The notes under the pieces are model-generated. The model was not told the DNA's origin. It searched no databases and saw nothing but the letters and a program-made list of their open reading frames with translations. A stretch of 64,000 nt of DNA, from positions 6,515,221 to 6,579,220 of the forward strand of contig NZ_AP018288.1 of NCBI RefSeq assembly GCF_002368335.1, given 5' to 3'. Below, in pieces: positions 17,449 through 25,947 of this stretch (within the stretch, counting starts at the first letter, position 1; each line of letters begins with the position of its first letter). A program made the position numbers and the translations under genes. This DNA comes from Nostoc sp. NIES-4103 (GTDB lineage: Bacteria; Cyanobacteriota; Cyanobacteriia; Cyanobacteriales; Nostocaceae).

Positions 17449-18975
17449 ATGGGATTATTTGCAGACTATAACGATGAAAATAGAAGACTGATTCCTCAAT
17501 TCAATGAACTTCAAGGGCCATATAAGGGAGAAATAAAGGCTCAGTATGAGGGTAATGTCTTTCAGGCAGCTTTCTGGACAGAAGATGGTACAGCGCCAGG
17601 AGCAGGCGACCCCAATTACAATGGATGGCGATTGTATGACGAGATGTATGATGCAAACCCTGTAGATCCAACTGAATCATTCAAAGTGATTGCATATATC
17701 CCAACTTGGAGAAAGGAAGAGGGATTTAACTATGCTAACCCGAACTTATATCAAAACATCACTCATGGCATCATTTCTTTTCTGATGTTTGATGAGCAAA
17801 ACCTTGGTCAGTTTACTCAGGAATCATTGGATTATGTAAATGCAATCATTGATGATGTTGTTACCACCGGACACAATAATAACGCCAAAATCTTAATTGC
17901 TCTGGGAGGTGCAACAGATTATGGATTCTTGCATCTCATGGAGCAGATAGGAAATAATCCTTCAGGTTCGCTTCTCCAGGAAACTGTAGATAAGGTAGTG
18001 CAGTTTATCAACGACCATAATCTAGATGGTGTAGACCTAGACTTAGAGTGTTGGTGGTCTAAAGATGGTGATCCAGGGGCGGATCAAGGAGGTAGACTTT
18101 CAGGTGATCCTCATCCTGCTGGACTTGGTTTGACTAAATTTGCCGAGCAATTAAAGCAAGCTTTGCCATCAGATAAAACAGTTTCAGCAGCTGTATTTGC
18201 CACATCTTGGTATGGGAATAACTATGATCCAGCACTAGCTAACCATGTAGAGTGGATTGGCGTGATGAGCTATGACCTGACTGGTGCTGCAAATAATTCT
18301 CCGGTAGGCCCACATACAAAGCTTTTTAGAATATGGGATCAAAGAGCTTATATACCAGAGCAACAGGAAAGACCATGGCCAAACGGAAGACCTGATGACA
18401 ATCCCATTCTTTCCGTGGAAGATTCTCTTTGGTACTGGTCGAATCCATACTATCAAAACTGGCAAGGTCAAGGACAAAAGCTTGATAGAAATAAGCTGGC
18501 TTTTGGAGTACCTACTTATGGGTATGATTTTGTTGCTAAAAAAGATCCAGATCCCGTAACTGGTGAGACACCTCCAGGATACAGAGTGATTCAGTATAAA
18601 GATATCGTGAAAAATTATCCTTATGCTGATACTGCTCCCTATGCCAATATTAAAGAGCTAGGAAGCACTCCCAGACCTGATTTCCTCAGTCATATTCCAG
18701 GAAACTATCCATATGCCCACAATATCTACTTTGAAACTCCTGAGAGTGCTGTTCAGAAATTGAAATTCTTAAAGTATGTAGGAGTGCAAGGGGTTATTAT
18801 TTGGGATATTACTGGCGATGACTGGGAAACAGGTAAAAGTATCATTAGCTCACTGTATCAGATAAAAGATGAGCCAGTAGACTCTAGCGTAATTGGCAGC
18901 TTCTCCAATAGTAAGCAGCAATACCCTAGCGCTGTTGCCAGTCTAGGAAAAGTTAGCCACGCTGCGCCTGTCTAG
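17449..18975 (+). CDS. Glycoside hydrolase family 18 (chitinase-like) protein
   Basis: A 508-residue GH18 enzyme, a family that cleaves beta-1,4-N-acetylglucosamine polymers. The catalytic DxxDxDxE motif is intact as DGVDLDLE (193-200, acid Glu200). The SxGG-like ALGGA (151-155), MSYD (273-276) and late Trp452 (IIWDITGDD) also match. Residues about 30-65 (FQAAFWTEDGTAPG, NYNGWRLYDE) resemble a chitin-binding CBM5/12-like module. AAGAGGT precedes the ATG. There is no Sec or Tat signal peptide, unusual for a chitinase, so it is either cytosolic, exported by another route or acquired in altered form. Flanks are repeat-rich and neighbours unrelated, compatible with horizontal acquisition (inference). 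Confidence 0.88.
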   Translation: MGLFADYNDENRRLIPQFNELQGPYKGEIKAQYEGNVFQAAFWTEDGTAPGAGDPNYNGWRLYDEMYDANPVDPTESFKVIAYIPTWRKEEGFNYANPNLYQNITHGIISFLMFDEQNLGQFTQESLDYVNAIIDDVVTTGHNNNAKILIALGGATDYGFLHLMEQIGNNPSGSLLQETVDKVVQFINDHNLDGVDLDLECWWSKDGDPGADQGGRLSGDPHPAGLGLTKFAEQLKQALPSDKTVSAAVFATSWYGNNYDPALANHVEWIGVMSYDLTGAANNSPVGPHTKLFRIWDQRAYIPEQQERPWPNGRPDDNPILSVEDSLWYWSNPYYQNWQGQGQKLDRNKLAFGVPTYGYDFVAKKDPDPVTGETPPGYRVIQYKDIVKNYPYADTAPYANIKELGSTPRPDFLSHIPGNYPYAHNIYFETPESAVQKLKFLKYVGVQGVIIWDITGDDWETGKSIISSLYQIKDEPVDSSVIGSFSNSKQQYPSAVASLGKVSHAAPV

Positions 18976-19028
18976 CATGAGATCTGCACATCACTTGTGT
19001 GAGCAAGTTTAGCATTCGCTCCACCTGA

Positions 19029-19193
19029 GAGGATGTTTGAAAAGTCGAAAATTATACTAAAAACCCCTCTCCAAACCTCTCCCCGAAGCGGAGAGAGGCT
19101 TTGAAACCCCCATTCCCTCCTGAGTGTTGGGGGGCTAAGGGGGTTAGGTTTTTAAGATTTTGATGTTAGCGACAATACTTGTCAGACATCCTC
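19029..19193. mobile_element. MITE-like element with 17-base terminal inverted repeats, copy 1
   Basis: Left end 19029-19045 (GAGGATGTTTGAAAAGT) and right end 19177-19193 are inverted repeats matching at 15 of 17 positions. The 165-base interior contains short inverted CCTCTCC/GGAGAGAGG and CCCCC/GGGGG tracts and no gene. A diverged copy lies at 39735-39889. Confidence 0.75.
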
Positions 19194-19389
19194 TGAAATG
19201 CACAAAAATAAATCAGGGTCTAGCTGCTCCCTACCTACCTTTTCTTTGTTGATGTCGAGAAAGCATACTTATCGACATCTTTTTCCATTGGTGGCAATAT
19301 AATTAATCTTTTCGATCATGTATAGTTGTGTTGACTTTTGTTTATCAAAAGCTCTCACAAATGGCTATGCAAAGAATATGTGTTTTACT

Positions 19390-20055
19390 TTATCTTGCAG
19401 ATGCTAATTTATCAGCAATGCGTGTGGTTTCTGGCAACCGATATTTTGGCGTGCAACGTAATACATAGTCAATTGCTGTAGGTAAACTCACTTTATATCC
19501 ACTAGAGACATAGACTGGTTTAACGTTTGTGCGTGTCCTTAAAACTGCTCCTATTGTTTCACCTCGATCTATTAGTGGTTGCCAGCTGCCTCTTGTTTCT
19601 GGCAATTCTTGATGTTTGCCAATAAGTAATGATTTTGCTACACCTATTGTTGGTATATCAATGAGTATTCCTAAATGAGAAGCTATACCTAATCTGCGAG
19701 GGTGGGCAATTCCTTGACCATCGCACAGAATTATATCTGGTATTGTTTTAATCTTTTCCAAGGCATCGAGGACAGCGGGAATTTCTCGAAAGGAGAGAAA
19801 ACCAGGAATGTAGGGAAAGGTCGTAGGACGATATGCTAAGGTAGTTTCAATCACCTGCAAATCAGGAAAACTCAGTACAGCTACTGCTGCACGGCTAATA
19901 GTTCCATCGGATTCAAAACCCATATCTACTCCAGCGACATACTGGACGGGTTCTTGAAATTTATCCTCTGTAATGACCTGCGATCGCAATTGTTCTTGAA
20001 TAGCTATGGCTTCTTCCAGCGTCACTGGCCAATTATGCTCTTGATAAATCTTCAT
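19390..20055 (-). CDS. nfi: Endonuclease V (deoxyinosine 3'-endonuclease)
   Basis: Endonuclease V nicks DNA one base 3' of deoxyinosine formed by adenine deamination and starts its repair. The 221-residue protein has all family signatures: GVDMGF with Asp44, RPTTFPYIPGFLSFREIP with wedge residues PYIPG (81-85) and Glu91, and CDGQGIAHPRRLGIASHLG with Asp112 and His118. GVAKS contains Lys141. Length and order match bacterial Nfi. It is monocistronic with its own start at ATG 20055, divergent from the prohibitin-like gene. Confidence 0.95.
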   Translation of the reverse strand: MKIYQEHNWPVTLEEAIAIQEQLRSQVITEDKFQEPVQYVAGVDMGFESDGTISRAAVAVLSFPDLQVIETTLAYRPTTFPYIPGFLSFREIPAVLDALEKIKTIPDIILCDGQGIAHPRRLGIASHLGILIDIPTIGVAKSLLIGKHQELPETRGSWQPLIDRGETIGAVLRTRTNVKPVYVSSGYKVSLPTAIDYVLRCTPKYRLPETTRIADKLASAR

Positions 20056-20179
20056 ATATATTTTGCGGAATTATTATAGGCAACGATGTATCTACCCTTG
20101 TGATTAATTTTAACAATTTTGTACTATTTTTGGCTGAATCAATCAACAACAAATACTCAGTTAATTTAGTAGGCTAAGT

Positions 20180-21019
20180 ATGCATAATCTACGCAGCAAT
20201 AGTTTGAATCACTTCAACTATATTTTCTATATAGCTGGAGGAATAATTGTATTATTTTTACTTATTAGTTTGCGTCCTTTTACAATTATTAATGCAGGCG
20301 AACGTGGTGTTGTCATGAAATTTGGCAAAGTCCAAAATAAAGTTTTGGATGAAGGTATTCATCCAATCATGCCAATTGTGACATCAGTTAAAAGACTCAG
20401 CGTCCGCGTACAGCAAAACAGTTTTCAGTCGGATGCTGCTTCTAAAGACCTTCAGAAAATTACAACAGAACTCGCTGTGAACTGGCACGTTGATCCGACA
20501 AGAGTTAATCAGGTTTTCCAGCAAATTGGTGACCAAGAACAAATTATTAAAGGAATAATTACACCAGCAGTATCTGAAGTTCTAAAAGCAGCAACTGCTA
20601 AAAAAACAGCAGAGGAAATAATTACTAAAAGAACAGAACTAAAAGAGGAGATTGATCAACATCTCAAAACTCGTCTGGCAGCCTATAATGTGATAGTAGA
20701 TGATGTTTCTCTAGTAAATTTTGCGTTTTCTCCAGAGTTTGGCAAAGCTATTGAAGCTAAACAAATAGCTGAACAAGAAGCTAAACAGGCAGAATTTATT
20801 GCTAAAAAAGCAACTCAAGAAGCTCAAGCAGAAGTCAACCGCGCTAAAGGTCAAGCAGAAGCGCAAAGATTACAAAGGCTAACTTTAACACCAGAATTAT
20901 TGCAAAAACAAGCTATTGAGAAATGGGATGGTCGTTTTCCGATGGTTATGGGTGGGAATGGTTCACTGCCATTAGTAAATATTAATCCTGGAAGTTTAGC
21001 AAGTGAAAACAATAATTAA
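20180..21019 (+). CDS. Prohibitin-like SPFH-domain membrane protein
   Basis: A 279-residue protein with one N-terminal membrane helix (about residues 12-32, NYIFYIAGGIIVLFLLISLR). An SPFH/Band-7 domain (about 33-200) follows, with INAGERGVVMKFGKVQNKVL and DEGIHPIMPIVTSVKRLSVR. A coiled-coil stretch (about 190-245) rich in Ala, Glu, Gln and Lys comes next. Prohibitins form ring-shaped membrane assemblies that organise membranes or chaperone proteases such as FtsH. The start is not preceded by a strong ribosome binding site. It is flanked by divergent nfi and convergent mnmH. Confidence 0.9.
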   Translation: MHNLRSNSLNHFNYIFYIAGGIIVLFLLISLRPFTIINAGERGVVMKFGKVQNKVLDEGIHPIMPIVTSVKRLSVRVQQNSFQSDAASKDLQKITTELAVNWHVDPTRVNQVFQQIGDQEQIIKGIITPAVSEVLKAATAKKTAEEIITKRTELKEEIDQHLKTRLAAYNVIVDDVSLVNFAFSPEFGKAIEAKQIAEQEAKQAEFIAKKATQEAQAEVNRAKGQAEAQRLQRLTLTPELLQKQAIEKWDGRFPMVMGGNGSLPLVNINPGSLASENNN

Positions 21020-21093
21020 TTGCTTATTTCTATTTTTTCGTTTAGCTGTTAAGTAAGTTGATTGGATGTGCGTTTTTGCTTATTTACTGAAAA

Positions 21094-22146
21094 TTAATTT
21101 AATAGTAAAGACTTGAAAAAATTGTCAATACTATTATCTGATAAATCTGGTAGGGATAACTGTTGTTCAGCGTTACCAAAAAACCGTTTGATTGACTGGC
21201 TATAGATGGGATCATAGTAAAACTGCAAAATATCTTGTATAAATATTTCCCACTCGCCAGTATCAATCAATTTATACCAATAGCTTATTTTTTCGCCACC
21301 ACAGCAAGATTTAAGTTTCTCCAGCTTGTTTTTTAAAATATCGGGATGAGTTACCAAATGTCGATATGTCTGTAAAAGAAAGTTAACTCTAGCAGCTAAT
21401 GGTAGTTGAATTTCTATACAATTACCTTGTTTCATTTTCTGCCACAAAGACTGAGGTAAATAAAGTTTCCCAATTTTTTGGCTTTCTGATTCTACCCACA
21501 CTGGCAGATGAAAATTAAATTTTTCTAGTTGTTGTAATAGCAAAGTTTCAAAATATTTTTGTGACGGTTGAGGCGAAAGTTTTTCCTGCCATTCTTCACC
21601 CAGTAGAGAACCCCTATGATTAGCCAAACTTTCCAAATCTAAAACTTGAGCGCCATAGTGACACATTTTATCTAAGATATAAGTCTTACCGCTACCAGTT
21701 AGACCACACAATACTTGGTAGTTAAATTTTTCTGGTAAATGTTCTAATTTTTCGCGTACATAAGCACGATAAGTTTTATATCCACCTTCAAGTAATGTTA
21801 CACGCCAACCAATTTGTGTTAGCACTAAAGCCATGCTATTAGAACGCTGTCCCCCACGCCAACAATAAATTAGAGGATAGTAGTCTTTATTTTTAGCTGC
21901 AAAGTGTTCTATCAAATGGTTAGAGATATTTTTTGATACTAAAGCGGCACCAATTTTCCGTGCATTAAAGGGAGAAACTTGTTTGTAAATAGTTCCTACT
22001 TCAGCGCGTTCAGCATCATTTAGCACTGGTAAATTAATCGCACCAGGAATATGATCTTCTGCAAATTCACTTGGCGATCGCACATCAATTATCTCACTAT
22101 AAGTTGCTGTCCAAGGCTGTTGGGTGTGTGTTAATAAACCTGGCAT
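21094..22146 (-). CDS. mnmH: tRNA 2-selenouridine(34) synthase
   Basis: MnmH (SelU/YbbB) converts the 2-thiouridine at the tRNA wobble position to the geranylated and selenylated forms using selenophosphate. The 350-residue protein has an N-terminal rhodanese domain with active Cys95 in YCWRGGQRS. It is followed by a P-loop NTPase domain with Walker A GLTGSGKT (148-155). This two-domain order is diagnostic. No selD gene is present in the window, so selenium use cannot be confirmed here. The start ATG at 22146 gives MPGLLTHTQ. Confidence 0.93.
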   Translation of the reverse strand: MPGLLTHTQQPWTATYSEIIDVRSPSEFAEDHIPGAINLPVLNDAERAEVGTIYKQVSPFNARKIGAALVSKNISNHLIEHFAAKNKDYYPLIYCWRGGQRSNSMALVLTQIGWRVTLLEGGYKTYRAYVREKLEHLPEKFNYQVLCGLTGSGKTYILDKMCHYGAQVLDLESLANHRGSLLGEEWQEKLSPQPSQKYFETLLLQQLEKFNFHLPVWVESESQKIGKLYLPQSLWQKMKQGNCIEIQLPLAARVNFLLQTYRHLVTHPDILKNKLEKLKSCCGGEKISYWYKLIDTGEWEIFIQDILQFYYDPIYSQSIKRFFGNAEQQLSLPDLSDNSIDNFFKSLLLN

Positions 22147-22250
22147 GATGGTTATGACTTGAGTTATGAAATTCTCTCATGTGGTGATTTCAATCAATCT
22201 TAGAAAATATTGCCTGAAAAATTAGCACAATGTTACTTGCACTTCTCAAT

Positions 22251-22298
22251 TGGGAATCCTGAGATGAAAGACTATTTTTTCAGCTTTGTGTACTAGTT
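22251..22298 (+). promoter_or_regulatory. Conserved GGAATCCTGA hairpin leader, copy 1
   Basis: TGGGAATCCTGAG begins at 22251. The CTGAG arm (22259-22263) can pair with TTCAG (22279-22283), giving four Watson-Crick pairs and one G-U. TACTAGTT directly precedes the ATG, as in copy 2. Spacing to the ATG is five bases shorter than in copies 2 and 3. No ordinary Shine-Dalgarno is present. Confidence 0.6.
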
Positions 22299-22820
22299 AT
22301 GATACAACCAAATACTTTGGAACTTGCGAAACAGGGAGATACAGAGGCGATCGCGTTTTTGATGAATCGCCACTTACAACCCAAGGGTATCACTGCTACA
22401 GTCACCCTCCAAGATGCTTGCTTACAAGTAATGCTGGAATCATTGCAAACGCCAAATCAGCAAGCTTTAGTTACATTTGTTCACAAAGGAATCACTGGTT
22501 TAGGTGCTGCATCCATTCAGAAAGTGAAAGTTTATTGGCAACAAACGGGTAAATTTTTCCCCGCTTGGAGTGAAGAATTTAATGTAGATGCAGCAGAAAC
22601 TGAATTAGAAGTAAGAGATAATGAAGATGATTTTAACACTCCTCATTTTTTCACTGTTTCTATTACTTTAAGTGGTGACAGCACATCTGGATTAACATCT
22701 GAAAATTTTCAAAGTATAGCTGATAAAATGACAAAAGATATTTTTGCTTACTTTGGTGATATTTGTATTCAAAAAGTGAGTGTAATTAATGGTAGCTCTG
22801 TAATCACAAAAGAGCGTTAG
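22299..22820 (+). CDS. Hypothetical protein with N-terminal LAKQGD module (paralogue 1)
   Basis: A 173-residue soluble protein with no signal or membrane segment. Residues 1 to about 95 form a module (LELAKQGDTEAIAFLMNRHL, ITATVTLQDACLQVMLES, GLGAASIQKVKVYWQQTG, PAWSEEF). It is shared with the protein at 24159-25664 and, to my knowledge, recurs at the N-terminus of many uncharacterised cyanobacterial proteins. The rest (HFFTVSITLSGDSTSG to the end) is acidic then neutral and unrelated to the paralogue. It is the first of three tandem genes each carrying the same leader. Function is unknown; no enzyme motif is visible. Confidence 0.7.
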   Translation: MIQPNTLELAKQGDTEAIAFLMNRHLQPKGITATVTLQDACLQVMLESLQTPNQQALVTFVHKGITGLGAASIQKVKVYWQQTGKFFPAWSEEFNVDAAETELEVRDNEDDFNTPHFFTVSITLSGDSTSGLTSENFQSIADKMTKDIFAYFGDICIQKVSVINGSSVITKER

Positions 22821-22931
22821 TTTTTTACATTTATAAGTCAATATATTCACCTTATTTGTGAGTTAGCAGGTATAGTTACCGTAAACTTATATAAATCTTG
22901 CCAATATAAGTTGAATAAAAATTTTTGATCA

Positions 22932-23004
22932 TGTTGTTTTCAACTATAAATGGGGAATCCTGATGTTATGACAATAGTTGATCAGGTTTTTGCATTTACT
23001 AGTT
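22932..23004 (+). promoter_or_regulatory. Conserved GGAATCCTGA hairpin leader, copy 2
   Basis: Homology to copy 3 starts at TGTTGTTTTCA (22932) and runs to the ATG. CCTGAT (22959-22964) pairs perfectly with ATCAGG (22981-22986) across a 16-base loop, and 18 bases separate the stem from the ATG at 23005. Loop and spacing lengths are identical in copy 3. Confidence 0.7.
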
Positions 23005-23949
23005 ATGACAAAGCCAAAAATTTCAGAATTTGCAAAGCATAAATTCCAAAAATTCCACTGGCCTGTATGGTTTCCTTATCCTAGTTCTTGGTTGAGAGCG
23101 CTTATTTTAGTTCCAATAGTCTTATTTGGAATACGTTTGATAGCCTTTAGCTTAACAGGAGCAATTATATCCTTTAGTAGAAATACACCTAAATTATTAA
23201 TATTGTCTACTTTATTTGGCTTATTAATACCAACAATTTTTTTAGCATTCGTTTACCACATTTTTTGGTTTTTTTGGGGCAATAGGAGTTATGATAATCG
23301 CTTCCCTAAATGGATGCTTAGTTTAATTAGTCTATGGTCAGGTTTCTATGCTACGGTTGTGATTGGTTTATCTTTTCTCATAGTTTTATTTATTTTTTCA
23401 GAATTAGTTTTTTCAAATTGTAAATTATCCTATGAAATCGCAGAAGAATTAAGCGGCTATGCAGGTTGTATCACTGGACGCGCTACAAAAGTAATTTTTA
23501 AAAGCATTGAAAATAAAACTTTTATCAATAAACCTTGGTTTTTAATTTGGTTTTTAACCGCAACTTACCTTTATCAAATTGAATACTTATTTAGTCAATG
23601 CTTAATACCAAAGGTGATATCTATACTCCTAAAAAAGCAGTTGAAGCGCCAGCTTAACAGTGTTGATAACACAGATTTAGATGTGGACATATTACAAGGT
23701 AATATGGGTGTCATCCAGATAGAAAAGGAAAGAAAACAGCAATCAAATATGACTTCGTTACCACAGTACCATAATCAAAAGCCTAGAAAACGAAAGAAGC
23801 AAATGCTGATATTATTCTTAATTTCTTTAACTGCTCTAGGAATATACTTGTTTCCTAAATTATCAGAAGTTAAAGACAATATTCCTTTTCATCTAATCCC
23901 TACAAGTCAAACTAAATTGCCATCCAAAACTGTAACATTTACGCCTTGA
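23005..23949 (+). CDS. Truncated multi-pass membrane paralogue 2 (N-terminal module deleted)
   Basis: A 314-residue protein homologous to the membrane part of the gene at 24159-25664. After a start like the other two (MTKPKISEFAKH) it jumps straight to WPVWFPYPSSWLRALILVPI. About 110 residues of the N-terminal module are missing. Four or five hydrophobic segments follow, then a conserved LFSQCLIPK/VDNTDLDVD region and a last helix (LILFLISLTALGIYLFPKLS). It ends shortly after, whereas the paralogue continues; the missing tail survives as non-coding DNA at 23980-24072. The start at 23005 is set by alignment with the paralogues and by the leader. It is probably a degenerating copy. Confidence 0.65.
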   Translation: MTKPKISEFAKHKFQKFHWPVWFPYPSSWLRALILVPIVLFGIRLIAFSLTGAIISFSRNTPKLLILSTLFGLLIPTIFLAFVYHIFWFFWGNRSYDNRFPKWMLSLISLWSGFYATVVIGLSFLIVLFIFSELVFSNCKLSYEIAEELSGYAGCITGRATKVIFKSIENKTFINKPWFLIWFLTATYLYQIEYLFSQCLIPKVISILLKKQLKRQLNSVDNTDLDVDILQGNMGVIQIEKERKQQSNMTSLPQYHNQKPRKRKKQMLILFLISLTALGIYLFPKLSEVKDNIPFHLIPTSQTKLPSKTVTFTP

Positions 23950-23979
23950 TGAGCAACTTCTTAATAATCTACTTTTACA

Positions 23980-24072
23980 CCTAAGTCTGATAATTTTCGA
24001 GAGGCTGCTAATCAAGTGATTAGTGCAGCTAACCTAACCCAATCAGCAAAAAATCAATATGATATGTCCTGA
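23980..24072 (+). pseudogene. Remnant of paralogue 2 C-terminal tail
   Basis: Read from 23980, this DNA translates as PKSDNFREAANQVISAANLT followed by QSAKNQYDMS and a stop. It clearly matches the C-terminal SDNFREAVNQAISAAKLTQT region of the gene at 24159-25664. It lies in a different frame after the premature stop of paralogue 2, so that gene lost its C-terminal domain by a frameshift or stop followed by decay. Confidence 0.8.
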
Positions 24073-24085
24073 AAAATTTAGAAAC

Positions 24086-24158
24086 TGTTGTTTTCATCAG
24101 TAACTGGGGAATCCTGAGTATAGAAAGTTATTTTCTCAGGTTTTCGCGTTTACTGCTT
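24086..24158 (+). promoter_or_regulatory. Conserved GGAATCCTGA hairpin leader, copy 3
   Basis: CCTGAG (24113-24118) pairs with CTCAGG (24135-24140) across a 16-base loop, 18 bases before the ATG. Relative to copy 2, the loop-closing pair changes from T-A to G-C on both arms, a compensatory change that supports a real RNA stem. The flanks TGTTGTTTTCA and GTTTACT are also conserved. Confidence 0.72.
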
Positions 24159-25664
24159 ATGACACAGCCTAATCTTTTAAAACTTGCCAAACAGGGAGAT
24201 CCACAAGCGATCGCCTCGACGATTAATTACCTTTTGCAAGACAAACACATCACTGCTAAAGCAGTTTTAAAAGACGTTTGCTTACATGTATTATTAGAAT
24301 CTACTCAAGTCCCTGAACAACAATCATCAGTCACATTTATTCGTAATCTGATGAAAAAATTGGCAGTTAAATCTATCAAGTCAGTGAAAATATATGCAAA
24401 AAAGACTGGACAACAATCAGTAGCTTGGAGTGATTATCTAACTTTAAGTGATGATGTTGAAAAATCACAAAATGACTTAAGCAATTTGGGAGTAAAACAT
24501 AAGGATAATCAAAAAGCCGCTATATGGCCGGTATGGATACCTTACTTTAATTCATGGTGTAGAGCATTTGTTTTAATTCCATTAATAGCTTTGATTGTAA
24601 TTATAATTTTTAGGTTTACAGGTTTTTGGGGACTGATTCTATCAGATATTACCAATCGTCTCGAAATATTAATTATATGTTTAAGTTTTGGAATATTACT
24701 GCCAATGCTTTTGGTTGCCTATATTCATACTTTTTTTGTGTATTTATGGAAAAAACAACCAACATCATCTAACTGGCCTAGATGGTTGCCTAATGCTAAT
24801 AGTTTATGGGAAGGTTTTTATGCGGAAGTGGTGATGTTTTTATCTATTTTGGTCTCTATTATCATGATTTTACCATTTTTACCAATCAACAATTGCCACT
24901 ATCTGCAAACATTTACTTACTGTCTTGCAAATAGTGAATTTGAATTAAATCAATATATAGAAAAGTACTATATTGATAAAATTGGATCATTAATTTTGAT
25001 TGTAACTGCTGCATATCTTTACCAAGCTGAGTACTTATTTAGACACCGCTGCATACCAAAATTAAAAACTACACTCAAAAATTATCAGTCTAAGCGCCAA
25101 CCTGACAGTGTTGATAATACAGATTTAGGTATGGACACATTACGAGGTGATATGGGTGTCACCCAGATGAAAAAGGGAAAAAAACAGCAATTCCAGGTGA
25201 CTTCTGTACCCCAGCAGCATCATCAAAAGCCTAAAAAATTAAATCAGCAACTACTGATATTGCTATTGATTCCTTTAGCTAGTTTAGGGATATACTTATT
25301 TTCTAAATTTTCACAAGTTCAAGAAACTATGCTTTTGCCAACTGCCTCTAAAATTCAAACAGAATTGCCATCAAAAATTATAACAGTTACACCTTCAGCA
25401 TTAACTACTAAATCGCCTAATTTGATATCTCAGTCTGATAATTTTCGAGAGGCTGTTAATCAAGCGATTAGTGCAGCTAAGTTGACCCAAACAGCAAAAA
25501 GAACAGATGAATGGAAGATAATAGTGAATCATTGGCAAGTAGCGATCGCGCTGATGAATAAAGTACCATCTTCTAGCCCCAATTATTCTATAGCCCAGCA
25601 AAAAATTACGGAGTATCAACGCAATCTCAGCTATGCTCAAAAAAATGCTACAGATGGTAAATAA
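24159..25664 (+). CDS. Full-length multi-pass membrane protein with LAKQGD module (paralogue 3)
   Basis: A 501-residue protein. The N-terminal module, residues 1 to about 100 (LLKLAKQGDPQAIASTINYL, ITAKAVLKDVCLHVLLES, KSIKSVKIYAKKTGQ), is followed by a membrane domain of about four helices (residues about 135-310; WPVWIPYFNSWCRAFVLIPL, LLVAYIHTFFVYLW, VVMFLSILVSIIMILPFL). A linker (VDNTDLGMD) and a further helix near 365-385 come next. The extracytoplasmic or cytoplasmic tail contains SDNFREAVNQAISAAKLTQT and the tail motif VPSSSPNYSIAQQKITEYQR. This tail motif recurs in many cyanobacterial proteins. Function is unknown. It is the only intact long member of the cluster. Confidence 0.7.
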   Translation: MTQPNLLKLAKQGDPQAIASTINYLLQDKHITAKAVLKDVCLHVLLESTQVPEQQSSVTFIRNLMKKLAVKSIKSVKIYAKKTGQQSVAWSDYLTLSDDVEKSQNDLSNLGVKHKDNQKAAIWPVWIPYFNSWCRAFVLIPLIALIVIIIFRFTGFWGLILSDITNRLEILIICLSFGILLPMLLVAYIHTFFVYLWKKQPTSSNWPRWLPNANSLWEGFYAEVVMFLSILVSIIMILPFLPINNCHYLQTFTYCLANSEFELNQYIEKYYIDKIGSLILIVTAAYLYQAEYLFRHRCIPKLKTTLKNYQSKRQPDSVDNTDLGMDTLRGDMGVTQMKKGKKQQFQVTSVPQQHHQKPKKLNQQLLILLLIPLASLGIYLFSKFSQVQETMLLPTASKIQTELPSKIITVTPSALTTKSPNLISQSDNFREAVNQAISAAKLTQTAKRTDEWKIIVNHWQVAIALMNKVPSSSPNYSIAQQKITEYQRNLSYAQKNATDGK

Positions 25665-25947
25665 TGGCGATCGCTAGCAGAACGAACCGCCCTACCCTTC
25701 GGGAACGCTTTCAGCGAACGGGTTCAGCAGTGACGCTCCTGCGTCGCTAACGCTCTTGAGATCGCAATCGACGCAAGGCCCCAAGATTGCGACTGCTTCA
25801 CCAAGGCGCAGAGAACGCAGAGAGAAGAAAAAGTAAGAATAAATGCTTAACTAAACTATATTGAGTCTAACCGTAGTTTTGCTGTCTCAAATTAATTGTC
25901 CTTAGCTAACATACAAGAAGAAAAGCAATTTGTACCCAAAGCTAACC
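25665..25947. other. Repeat-filled gap between paralogue 3 and the reductase
   Basis: Contains a GC-rich dispersed block (about 25674-25790, with CCCTACCCTTCGGGAACGC and CTGCGTCGCTAACGCTC units). A copy of the GGCGCAGAGAACGCAGAG repeat follows at 25797-25832. Neither encodes a protein. No promoter was confidently identified for the downstream gene. Confidence 0.65.

Noticed and set aside
17449..18975. GH18 protein as part of an insecticidal toxin or contractile injection system
   Set aside because: No toxin-complex, sheath, tube or baseplate gene is in the neighbourhood.
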